From NCBI GenBank assembly GCA_963617275.1, contig CAVENX010000038.1, positions 1-15,366 of the forward strand: 15,366 nucleotides of DNA, in the 5' to 3' direction. The position numbers and the translations under genes are program-made. The notes under the pieces are model-generated. The model saw only the letters and a program-made list of their open reading frames with translations. It searched no databases and was not told the DNA's origin. Shown here in pieces: positions 6,540 to 13,289 of the stretch. Each line of letters begins with the position of its first letter. Position 1 is the stretch's first letter. Source of the DNA: Limivicinus sp963617275. Lineage in GTDB: Bacteria > Bacillota > Clostridia > Oscillospirales > Oscillospiraceae.

Positions 6540-7196
6540 TTAGTGAAGGAGCGTTCTGATGTTCACAGCGGCTTTTTTCATTTCGGATTCAACGTTCGCA
6601 TAAAACCTGGCAAGATGCACCCCGTCCGCAAGGGCGTGATGTACAAGCACAGTAAGCGGCATCATGAGCCGTCCGTTATGATTCCTCTCATATTTTCCCC
6701 ATGTGATGCGCGGATTTGATTCATCCGCGCAGGCCGCTGGCTGAATAAGGGCGGTATAGCTGAACCATGGCAGAGTGCTTATGAAATAATAATTATTCAC
6801 ATCCCCGTCTTCCTCTATACTTCCGTCAGTCCGGCAGCCCCGGCGGCAGCGTTCGGCATAATCAAAAAAGTCTTTCCACCCCATGTCGTGCCGAAGCGTA
6901 CAATAGCAATAGGTGCCGTTCGGGAGCGCCTCAACATGCGAGGTGCAGCAGCTTTCATAGCAGACTATGCCGCCGTCCTTTATCCGGTATCTCAGCTCCT
7001 CCACGCCGTCGGCGGCAAGCGCGGCAATATGCATAAACGCAAGATAGAACGAATGACCGCTTTTCTTGCAGGCTTCCGCAAGCTCACTCACGTCAACGTT
7101 CACCGTCGTGCCCATGTAGGGATATGCAAGACTTCTGAAATAGTCAAAATGCGCCCTGCGCGGGTATTTCTCCATATCAACGATCGTATATTCCAT
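6540..7196 (-). CDS. Chloramphenicol acetyltransferase-like (CatA family) acyltransferase
   Basis: A 218-residue protein, the usual length for trimeric CAT enzymes, which acetylate a hydroxyl with acetyl-CoA in the cytosol. The active-site block LVHHALADGVHLARFY (184-199) matches the family HHxxxDGxH signature; His187 is the likely base and Asp191 the structural aspartate. STLPWFSYTALIQP (140-153) aligns with the substrate-side PW loop. There, Ser148 of enterobacterial CAT III, which contacts the transition state, appears to be Ala149, so chloramphenicol may not be the substrate. AGGGGA (7207-7202) precedes the ATG by 5 nt. A terminator-like hairpin lies just upstream of the ribosome site. 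It is separated from the envelope operon by 92 bases and from the CHAP gene by 184. Close relatives in gut Clostridia are common and mostly uncharacterised. Confidence 0.8.
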   Translation of the reverse strand: MEYTIVDMEKYPRRAHFDYFRSLAYPYMGTTVNVDVSELAEACKKSGHSFYLAFMHIAALAADGVEELRYRIKDGGIVCYESCCTSHVEALPNGTYCYCTLRHDMGWKDFFDYAERCRRGCRTDGSIEEDGDVNNYYFISTLPWFSYTALIQPAACADESNPRITWGKYERNHNGRLMMPLTVLVHHALADGVHLARFYANVESEMKKAAVNIRTLLH

Positions 7197-7219
7197 ATAT
7201 TTCCCCTATCAGCAAAAAC

Positions 7220-7242
7220 TCCGCGCCGTTTTCCGGCACGGA
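7220..7242 (-). terminator. Hairpin terminator or attenuator in the leader of the CAT-like gene
   Basis: TCCGCGCCG (7220-7228) pairs with CGGCACGGA (7234-7242) across a 5-base loop. On the minus strand all nine pairs form (one G-U) and GTTTTTGC follows; on the plus strand there is one mismatch, followed by a run of six T. It lies 138 bases after the CHAP gene stop but only 24 bases before the ATG of the CAT-like gene. No promoter fits between hairpin and ribosome site, so transcripts of that gene must pass through it. Confidence 0.65.
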
Positions 7243-7272
7243 ATTTTTTCGGATCATGCAGCATTACTATCA

Positions 7273-7313
7273 ATTGGCAAGAGCACACCGCCAGCACCTT
7301 GTGTATTGGCAAG
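7273..7313. repeat. Direct repeat ATTGGCAAG, 32-bp period, upstream of the CAT-like gene
   Basis: ATTGGCAAG occurs at 7273-7281 and again at 7305-7313, start to start 32 bp, about three turns of the helix. Nearby, CTGACAA (7344-7350) and TTGTCAG (7365-7371) form a perfect inverted pair with 14 bases between. Both lie in the 184-base gap between the CHAP and CAT-like genes and could be protein-binding sites. I see no convincing promoter boxes in this gap. Confidence 0.4.
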
Positions 7314-7380
7314 GACTTTGAAACGGCATGGACGTTTTTCTGTCTGACAAAACCGTGTGTGTCCTTGTCAGCTGATGGCA

Positions 7381-8826
7381 TTATCCGCAAAGCATTATTA
7401 TCGTCTTATCCGCCGCCTTGAAAGCCGCAGCAGCTCTGCCGGGAGTGCCGTAAACAAGCGCCGTTTTATCGGGTGCCGGCACATTGACCGGCGCGCCGTT
7501 TCTCTCCCCCGATAATTCATACAGCCTTATATCAGGTTTTTCCGTGCCGGAATTTATTTTTTTCATATATCTCTCAGCCGACTTCATTACTTTTTTATAG
7601 CCGTCCGACTCCGGTAGCAGCGGATTTGCGGTCATTTTTTCGCTCCCGTCAATGCCGCTTCCGGGCAGATACTTCAATTTTACGGCATCGTCCCCGCACA
7701 TAACTTCAACATTGCAAATGCCAAGCCATTTGTCATGAGCCTTTTCCATATCGACATAACCCACGACCGTCCAATGCGGAACCGCAAGCTCAACAAGTCT
7801 CACCGCATCTTCCTTATTTCCCTGAATGACCTGCACAAGCCCGGTATTATCTCCCGTCTTCGTATAGGAGCTTACTATACCCATATGATTCGGAATAGCC
7901 CCGTCGTCGGCGATAAAGATCAGGTCTCCTGGCTTAGGCACATACGCGGATGCAACCTCCAGCATATTCTTTTTTTGCAGCAGCTGTATCCACGTCTCAA
8001 CGCCCGCCGCATACGGCACCTCACTCTGGGGGACGCCGGCATAGTTGAGGCAGAACGCGCCGAACATCGCACACCAATCCCCATAGGGATAACCGAACCA
8101 ATGTCCGTATCGTGTATATCCGAGCCGTGTTTTTCCGTCTTCGGCAATAACCGAGTTATAGAAATTTTCCGTATAGCCTATCTGAGAAGACGCTACAGTG
8201 AGCACATCCTCACCCCAGTCCCCCGTAAGCTTGTTAAACGGTACCGTGCTTTCCCAGACAGCCGCATTTTCCACCCCGTCAAAGGCTGCGAACATGCATA
8301 TGACCGGGTCGTGCTTATGCTCCTTTTTCCCGCATATGCAGCGTCTCTGCCAGCAGGACGGAGTATGCGCGTGTATTTCATAAGGATTTCCGTTTTCGTC
8401 TCTTGGGTAACATTCACTGCCGTGCATATGCTCACCCTTGCCGCAGGCAAGGGACTCCTCAGTAACATAACAGTCCTCCGAGTGGACATGCTCCTCCGCA
8501 CCGCAGATAAGACGCCCCTGTTCGTCATAGCACCATTGCGTATGTGCGGTCTCGGCAAACGGGCACGCCAAATATGTTTCCGTCCGGACGCAGCTCAGAT
8601 CGTGAAGATGTTCTTCCGTTATCCCGCACAGCGGCAGATGCTCCTCTTTTCCGCAGACAAGCACCGTATCATAGCAGCTTTCGGAATGAGTATGCTCTTC
8701 CTCGTACCCGCACATATACCCGCCGGTCAGCGCATACGCGTCAGTAGGAAAGCACAGCGCGGCAAGCAGCATATACGCGGCCACTGTCACAGCGGCGTTT
8801 TGTATTCCTCTTTTGAGCGGCTTCAA
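7381..8826 (-). CDS. Secreted CHAP-domain protein with N-terminal Cys/His repeats
   Basis: A 481-residue exported protein. Residues 1-32 form a signal peptide (basic MKPLKR, hydrophobic core, cleavage after TDAYA). Residues 37-177 hold about seven copies of a Cys/His module, typically CGxEEHxHxxxCY. A CHAP (NlpC/P60-like amidase/peptidase) domain follows at about 205-360: Cys252 in GDWCAMFGAFC is the nucleophile, His314 in IPNHMGIVSSY the base, and Asn337 in VIQGN the probable third residue. The last 120 residues are of unknown type, with no LPxTG motif or membrane anchor. CHAP domains cleave peptidoglycan peptides or amides. The start is TTG at 8826; GGAGG (8838-8834) is 7 nt upstream, and the next ATG (codon 19) would destroy the signal peptide. 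It appears to be monocistronic, with its own promoter and a hairpin after it. Whether it is a lysin, a remodelling enzyme or an adhesin cannot be told. Confidence 0.85.
   Translation of the reverse strand: MKPLKRGIQNAAVTVAAYMLLAALCFPTDAYALTGGYMCGYEEEHTHSESCYDTVLVCGKEEHLPLCGITEEHLHDLSCVRTETYLACPFAETAHTQWCYDEQGRLICGAEEHVHSEDCYVTEESLACGKGEHMHGSECYPRDENGNPYEIHAHTPSCWQRRCICGKKEHKHDPVICMFAAFDGVENAAVWESTVPFNKLTGDWGEDVLTVASSQIGYTENFYNSVIAEDGKTRLGYTRYGHWFGYPYGDWCAMFGAFCLNYAGVPQSEVPYAAGVETWIQLLQKKNMLEVASAYVPKPGDLIFIADDGAIPNHMGIVSSYTKTGDNTGLVQVIQGNKEDAVRLVELAVPHWTVVGYVDMEKAHDKWLGICNVEVMCGDDAVKLKYLPGSGIDGSEKMTANPLLPESDGYKKVMKSAERYMKKINSGTEKPDIRLYELSGERNGAPVNVPAPDKTALVYGTPGRAAAAFKAADKTIIMLCG
8296..8712 (-). 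repeat. Tandem Cys/His-rich repeats in the CHAP protein
   Basis: Codons 39-177 of the CHAP gene encode diverged modules such as CGYEEEHTHSESCY, CGKEEHLPLC, ACPFAETAHTQWCY, CGAEEHVHSEDCY, CGKGEHMHGSECY and CGKKEHKHDPVIC. The recurring pattern is C-x(4-5)-H-x-H-x(3-4)-C, suited to zinc or another metal, or to disulfides once outside the cell. Copies differ in length and sequence, so this is an old protein repeat and not a recent DNA duplication. Confidence 0.75.
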
Positions 8827-8885
8827 AACAGCGCCTCCCTTCCGAAAAGTTCCGCATCATGGTTTTACAACTTTATACAAAATTT

Positions 8886-8891
8886 ATTATA
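8886..8891 (-). promoter_or_regulatory. Probable -10 box of the CHAP gene
   Basis: A perfect TATAAT (8891-8886, minus strand) lies 59 bases before the TTG start, in an A/T-rich stretch. The -35 region 17 bp upstream (TAGATT) matches the consensus poorly. The 141-base gap after the methyltransferase gene holds no other likely start point. Confidence 0.45.
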
Positions 8892-8967
8892 TCATATGCC
8901 GCATAAAAAATCTACATTTTTTTCTGCTTTTTTCCGCTTTTCAGAGCCGATATCCCGTGCATATCGC

Positions 8968-9792
8968 TCAAGGCATTTTGCCGAGCGTTCCGAGCTGATA
9001 AAACGCTACCGCAGACGCCGCCGCGACATTGAGCGAGTCCACGCCGTGGGACATCGGGATCTTTACCGTATAGTCACAATTGGCTATCGTATCCGACGCA
9101 AGCCCGTCCCCCTCCGTTCCGAGGACAATGGCAAGCTTTCTGATCTTTTTCAGTCTTTCATCGGCGATACTGTATGAATCATCCCGGAGCGCCATAGCCG
9201 CGGTCTTGAAGCCCATATCATGCAGAAGCTCCTGCCAATCGGAATCCGCCGGAAGATATGTCCACGGGACCTGAAAAACCGTCCCCATGCTGACGCGGAC
9301 GGCCCTCCTGTACAGCGGATCGCTCCCCTCCTGCGTGAGCAGCACCGCGTCTATACCGAGCGCCGCCGCAGAGCGGAAGATCGCCCCGACATTCGTAGGA
9401 TTCATAACGTTTTCAAGCACCGCTATCCTCGCCGCGTCCGCGCATATCTCTCTCTCTCCGGCCGTCTTCGGTCTTCTCATCGCACAGAGCATACCGCGTG
9501 TGAGATGAAAACCGGTAAGCTCTGTCAGTACATCAAGCTCAGCGGCATATACCGGAATCTCCGGACAGCGGGCGATCAACGCTTTTCCCTTTCCCTCAAC
9601 GTGCTTTTTCTCCATAAGGAAAGACACCGGAACACAGCCCGAGTCAAGCGCCCGCTCTATCACCACAGGACTTTCCGCGACAAACATCGCATTTTCCGGC
9701 TCCGCCCGGTTCACGAGCTGGTTCTCCGTCAGCCTTGCGTAAATGTCCAGCTCCGGCGCGGAAAAATCTGTTATCTCGATCACTTTGCTCAT
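8968..9792 (-). CDS. SpoU/TrmH-family RNA 2'-O-methyltransferase
   Basis: A 274-residue SPOUT methyltransferase that would methylate a ribose in rRNA or tRNA using S-adenosylmethionine. All three SpoU motifs are present in the C-terminal half: NPTNVGAIFRSA (131-142, with catalytic Arg140), VLGTEGDGL (223-231) and IPMSHGVDSLNVAAASAVA (245-263), which form the trefoil knot. The first 115 residues are the substrate-recognition domain seen in longer TrmH/RlmB-like members and include FVAESPVVIERAL (37-49). GGAG at 9804-9801 is 8 nt before the ATG and overlaps the stop codon region of the YolD gene, so this is the third gene of the polymerase operon. The RNA and base modified are unknown. It lacks the features that would let me name it RlmB or TrmH. 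Confidence 0.88.
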   Translation of the reverse strand: MSKVIEITDFSAPELDIYARLTENQLVNRAEPENAMFVAESPVVIERALDSGCVPVSFLMEKKHVEGKGKALIARCPEIPVYAAELDVLTELTGFHLTRGMLCAMRRPKTAGEREICADAARIAVLENVMNPTNVGAIFRSAAALGIDAVLLTQEGSDPLYRRAVRVSMGTVFQVPWTYLPADSDWQELLHDMGFKTAAMALRDDSYSIADERLKKIRKLAIVLGTEGDGLASDTIANCDYTVKIPMSHGVDSLNVAAASAVAFYQLGTLGKMP

Positions 9793-9807
9793 ATCTTCAT
9801 CTCCATG

Positions 9808-10230
9808 CTATATTCCGGCATCGTATAGTTCGCTTTCAACGTCCCATATGTCCGCCATGTCGATCTCCATTCCGTCGGACAGAAGAAGCTTTCCCGTATA
9901 TTCATCGACCCTGCGGATATTTGCGTCCACCGTGACGTATTCCCCGCCATCCTTTTTCTCATCCGCAGCAAAAAACGTGACGCGCACGGCCGGCATCTCG
10001 TTTTCATTTCGCTTCAGCTCTGCAAGGCGTCTGTTTATCTCGCTTTTCCGCTGCTCATCCGGTATCATTTTCTCATGCGTCTGACGTGCGCTTTCCCTGA
10101 TGAGCGCATCATACCCAGTAAGCGCCGAAAATGGTGAAAACTGCGCCGCCCTGTCCCTTTGCGGCATGGGTGCATGTGTGCGTGAAACGGGATGCGGCAA
10201 ATCTATTATATCGTTATATCTGTCAGTCAC
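9808..10230 (-). CDS. YolD-like protein
   Basis: A 140-residue cytosolic protein of the YolD-like family. The signature is at the N-terminus: RYNDIIDLPHPVSRTHAPMP followed by QRDRAAQFSPFSALTGYD (24-41). A charged helical segment follows (45-77), then a small beta-rich domain (DANIRRVDEYTGKLLLSDG, 102-120) ending in WDVE. These proteins are routinely encoded beside Firmicutes Y-family polymerases and are regarded as UmuD-like partners, although they have no protease residues. The start is GTG at 10230; it shares four bases (GTGA) with the stop of the polymerase gene, so translation is probably coupled. The methyltransferase ATG follows 15 bases after its TAG stop. Confidence 0.88.
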   Translation of the reverse strand: MTDRYNDIIDLPHPVSRTHAPMPQRDRAAQFSPFSALTGYDALIRESARQTHEKMIPDEQRKSEINRRLAELKRNENEMPAVRVTFFAADEKKDGGEYVTVDANIRRVDEYTGKLLLSDGMEIDMADIWDVESELYDAGI

Positions 10231-11753
10231 GCCTTGTGTCCCCCTATATTGCCGTTCCGTTTTATCGCCGTCGCGCCTTCCTGAAAATTCATTCCCCTCA
10301 GAATGGCGTTTTTGCCGTAGCGCTTCTTGATCTCAAGCACAGCCTGCTGGCGGCGGCGCTCCTTTTCAAGCGCTTCCCTTTCCGCCTTCCCGCGCTCTCT
10401 TAAGCCGTCATAGTCCGTGAACATATCAAGCTGTTCATTCACGGCAGGCTCGCTCTCCGCGGCGGCTTCGGCACACACATGGTTGGCGGTGATACTTATT
10501 CTCCGGACAAGAAGCTTTCTGCTCAGTATACGCACTGCAAGCTCATCCGCGGCATCGGTTATCAGCTTTGCGGAGGACGTCGGCATTTTCAGATTTATGC
10601 TCCCGTTGGCGTGCTTCGGAACTTTCCTGCCATACCTGTCGGTTTTTATCTCTCCGGTATATTCCTTCGCCATGTCCTCATCCGCAACGTTTTCCGCATC
10701 ATAGCCTGCCGTGAGTATCAGCTGATCGGTGGTAAGTCCCTTATCGAGCAGGTCGAGAGCAAGCATATCCGCCATTTCACGGATAACAAGTCTTGCTTTG
10801 TCATATTTGTACGGTTCCTGAAGCACCTGTCCGGAGCATATGCTGTTGTTTTCCGGCCGGTAAGCCTTTATGTCGCTTATAGTGCAGCTCTCCCAGCCCC
10901 ACGCATGGTCTATAAGGAGCTGGGCGTTTATGCCGAAGAGCTTGTATAAAAGCTCCTCATTATGCCGCTCACCCGGCTTCCCGAGTGAACAGCGGGCAAT
11001 ATCGCCCATAGTATATATACCATTTTCGGCAAGCGATCTCGCCGTTCCCGCGCCGACACGCCAGAAATCCGTCAGCGGCACATGATCCCACAGTTTCCGG
11101 CGGTATGTTTTCTCGTCAAGATACGCTATCCTGACCCCGTTTTCATCCGGTTCGATATGCTTCGCCTCAATATCCAGCGCTATTTTGCACAGATAGAGAT
11201 TCGTCCCTATCCCGGCAGTCGCCGTAATGCCGGTAGAGTTGAACACATCCGAAATCACACGCATCGCAAATTCCCGCGCACTCAGCCCGGACGTTCTGAG
11301 ATACCCCGTAATATCCATAAAAACTTCGTCTATCGAGTAGACATGGATATCCTCTGCGGCCACATATTTCAGATAAATATTATATATTCTCCCGCTGTAG
11401 CGCATATAGTACGCCATACGCGGCGCCGCCGCTATATATCCAAGCTTCAGAAGCGGGTTTTCCTCAAGCTCATCCGCGCTGCACGATTCCCCCGTAAAGC
11501 CCAGCGCCCCGCAGCTTCCGAGGCGCTGCGAGTTTACCGCCTTCACCCGCTCTTCTACCTCGAACAGCCTTGCCCTGCCGGGTATGCCATAGCCTTTCAG
11601 CGCCGGAGAAACGGCAAGACATATCGTTTTTTCCGTGCGGTTCCTATCCGCAACCACAAGGTTTGTCCGGAGCGGATCAAGCCCTCTTTCCACACATTCA
11701 ACCGAAGCGTAAAATGATTTGAGATCTATTGCGAGATATACTTTGTCCGCCAT
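10227..11753 (-). CDS. Y-family DNA polymerase (UmuC/DinB-type, translesion synthesis)
   Basis: A 508-residue lesion-bypass polymerase, longer than DinB (about 350-420) and of the YqjW/UvrX-like Firmicutes type. The palm holds AIDLKSFYASVECVERGLDP (8-27, metal-binding Asp10) and YSIDEVFMDI (139-148, catalytic Asp142-Glu143). GITATAGIGTN (175-185) and the helix-hairpin-helix FWRVGAGTARSLAENGI (230-246) follow. The little-finger domain reaches about 430. QLDMF (441-445) is a beta-clamp-binding motif of the QLxLF type, located before a basic coiled tail. GGAGG (11764-11760) is 6 nt before the ATG. It is the first gene of an operon with YolD and a TrmH-like gene. I looked for a LexA box of the GAAC-N4-GTTC type around its promoter and did not find one. 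Confidence 0.92.
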   Translation of the reverse strand: MADKVYLAIDLKSFYASVECVERGLDPLRTNLVVADRNRTEKTICLAVSPALKGYGIPGRARLFEVEERVKAVNSQRLGSCGALGFTGESCSADELEENPLLKLGYIAAAPRMAYYMRYSGRIYNIYLKYVAAEDIHVYSIDEVFMDITGYLRTSGLSAREFAMRVISDVFNSTGITATAGIGTNLYLCKIALDIEAKHIEPDENGVRIAYLDEKTYRRKLWDHVPLTDFWRVGAGTARSLAENGIYTMGDIARCSLGKPGERHNEELLYKLFGINAQLLIDHAWGWESCTISDIKAYRPENNSICSGQVLQEPYKYDKARLVIREMADMLALDLLDKGLTTDQLILTAGYDAENVADEDMAKEYTGEIKTDRYGRKVPKHANGSINLKMPTSSAKLITDAADELAVRILSRKLLVRRISITANHVCAEAAAESEPAVNEQLDMFTDYDGLRERGKAEREALEKERRRQQAVLEIKKRYGKNAILRGMNFQEGATAIKRNGNIGGHKA

Positions 11754-11777
11754 TTTCCGCCTCCTTCCGTTTTGCTG

Positions 11778-11806
11778 ATTTTATCATAAATAAACAGGCA
11801 AGTCAA
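11778..11806 (-). promoter_or_regulatory. Promoter of the polymerase-YolD-methyltransferase operon
   Basis: On the minus strand TTGACT (11806-11801) and TAAAAT (11783-11778) are separated by exactly 17 bp. The -10 ends 24 bases before the ATG, so the leader is very short. The boxes are near consensus, suggesting ready transcription unless repressed. Confidence 0.75.
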
Positions 11807-11988
11807 AAAATGCCGCATCCCGCATACAGCCGCAAAAGGCTTCCGTTTACCATGATTTGTTTTTCGGCGCTTCTTTTGTCGGAAACAAATTATGTCTTTT
11901 TTATTAACATACGCCTTTTATGTGCAGGAAACGCAAACTTTTCAATTGATTTGTCTGATTTTCTCCGCAAATCCGCGCAAAAACCGCA
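11807..11988. other. Intergenic spacer between divergent operons
   Basis: No gene is seen in this A/T-rich stretch between the promoters of the polymerase and dehydratase operons. ATTTGTTT (11855-11862) and AAACAAAT (11883-11890) form a perfect 8-base inverted pair around 20 bases; two further G-U pairs are possible in RNA. It could be a binding site or a weak hairpin. Confidence 0.5.
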
Positions 11989-12017
11989 TTGACAACGATA
12001 TGACATTCTGATAGAAT
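11989..12017 (+). promoter_or_regulatory. Promoter of the dehydratase-type operon
   Basis: A perfect TTGACA (11989-11994) and TAGAAT (12012-12017) are separated by 17 bp, close to the sigma-A consensus. The GTG start is 58 bases downstream. At the expected transcription start lies CCATA-N6-TATGG (12019-12034), an inverted repeat that could be an operator. Confidence 0.8.
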
Positions 12018-12075
12018 ACCATACGGAAATATGGGTGGAATATACCCAAAAACAGGAAAATTTGGAGGGTTATCT

Positions 12076-13287
12076 GTGAAAGATCTCAAACACCTGATTT
12101 ATTTTGAGAATCTGCTTCAGCAAGCCAACAACGAACTTGTCCAAAAGGCAAAGAAAGACGGAAAGTTTGCGATAGGCTACACCTGCTACTTTATGCCTGA
12201 AGTGCTTCTCGACCTTCCCGGCTGCTTCTCGGTCAGACTGAGAGCGCCCGGATGCACCTCCCCGGACATTGCGACCTACTACCTCTCGGCCCGCACCTGC
12301 CACTATGCAAGAAGCCTTTTTGAGCGTGCCCTCGAAGGCGGCTTCAATTTCCTTGATGCCCAGATGGCAACCGAAACCTGCACCGCTACCTGCCGTTTTC
12401 AGGAGCATCTTCAACAGAAGGGTCTTTCCTCTGTTGACGACATGAAGATCATTCAGAACGATAACTTCTTCTGCGAGTTTACGGACGTGCCGTTCAAGAA
12501 CAACGAAAACGGTTATGAGCATTATCGTGAGCAGCTTCAGTATCATGTGCTTGACAAGCTCCATGAGAAGCTCGGCATTGATACGAGCGACGAAGCCCTC
12601 ATAAAGACTATAGAGCAGCATAACGAGGTCTGTCGTCTCATAAACGAGATCGGAGACTACCGCAAGCTTGATAACCCCACCATCACCGGATATGAGTTCC
12701 ATGTTATCCAGCTTGTATCTCTCGTCTGCCCCAAATACCTCATTCTCCCCTATCTGCGCGAGACAGCCGAAGAGCTGAAGACCCGTCAGCCGGACGAAAA
12801 ATGGCCGTTCCGCTGCAAGGTCGTTCTTGCCGGTTCGGAGAACGACGACCCCGAGTTTACCAAGCTCGTAGAGAGCTGCGGTGCGGAGGTCGTATGCGAC
12901 AGATACTGCTACGGTGCCGTTGAGTCGCGTATCCCCATTGAAGTGGCCGAGGGACAGTCTCCGCTGGACGCCATCGCCCGCCACTATCTCAAGACTTCCA
13001 ACTGCCCGCGCTTCATGCCTCAGGATGAGATGCGTGCAAGAAAGCAGCGTCTTGCGGATCTCGCAAAGGAATACAACGCGGACGGCATCATAGTCGCCTC
13101 CAACAAGTTCTGTGAGTATTGGAGCTATGAGCGCGTCATTGACACAGTCATCATGAAGCGCGACTTCGGCATCCCCGTTTGCTCCATTGAGAAGGAGTAC
13201 ATAAACTCCGCTTCCGGCCAGCTTCGCACACGTTTCCAGGCCTTCGTGGAGAGCGTTGAGATCAAGCAGATTCAGGAGGGCAAGTAA
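12076..13287 (+). CDS. 2-hydroxyacyl-CoA dehydratase / benzoyl-CoA reductase-type subunit (HgdB/BcrC superfamily)
   Basis: A 403-residue cytosolic protein. The N-terminal domain holds GYTCYFMPEVLLDLPGCF (34-51), RTCHYARSLFERALEGGFNF (73-92) and LDAQMATETCTATCR (93-107). This spacing of Cys37, Cys75 and Cys102/106 corresponds to the cluster-binding cysteines of the family, in which a [4Fe-4S] cluster receives one energised electron from an ATP-dependent activator. The C-terminal half has the second flavodoxin-like fold (CKVVLAGSENDDPEFTKLVESCGAEVV) and a third Cys-containing stretch (IIVASNKFCEYWSYE). The open frame begins at an ATG at 12031, but GGAGGG (12064-12069) precedes the GTG at 12076 by 6 nt, so GTG is chosen. 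The next gene starts 2 bases after its stop, with its ribosome site inside this gene. The substrate is unknown. Confidence 0.85.
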   Translation: MKDLKHLIYFENLLQQANNELVQKAKKDGKFAIGYTCYFMPEVLLDLPGCFSVRLRAPGCTSPDIATYYLSARTCHYARSLFERALEGGFNFLDAQMATETCTATCRFQEHLQQKGLSSVDDMKIIQNDNFFCEFTDVPFKNNENGYEHYREQLQYHVLDKLHEKLGIDTSDEALIKTIEQHNEVCRLINEIGDYRKLDNPTITGYEFHVIQLVSLVCPKYLILPYLRETAEELKTRQPDEKWPFRCKVVLAGSENDDPEFTKLVESCGAEVVCDRYCYGAVESRIPIEVAEGQSPLDAIARHYLKTSNCPRFMPQDEMRARKQRLADLAKEYNADGIIVASNKFCEYWSYERVIDTVIMKRDFGIPVCSIEKEYINSASGQLRTRFQAFVESVEIKQIQEGK

Positions 13288-13289
13288 TT

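Noticed and set aside
7735..9177. A 480-codon plus-strand open frame across the CHAP gene
   Set aside because: It is antisense to a gene with signal peptide, repeats and a CHAP active site; its translation is rich in Arg/His with no domain pattern and it runs into the methyltransferase gene.
11855..11890. The 8-bp inverted pair as a terminator or Rex/LexA site
   Set aside because: The 20-base centre is too long for a good terminator and the sequence does not fit the TTGTTAA or GAAC-N4-GTTC consensus, so it is only noted as part of the spacer.
12031..12075. ATG at 12031 as start of the first dehydratase subunit
   Set aside because: It has no ribosome site, lies just after the predicted transcription start, and would add 15 residues unlike the family; GTG at 12076 has GGAGGG 6 nt upstream.
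12070..12984. A 304-codon minus-strand frame opposite the first dehydratase subunit
   Set aside because: It mirrors the codon structure of the plus-strand gene and has no ribosome site or family motif. The same applies to the minus-strand frames at 13272-13868 and 13944-14864.
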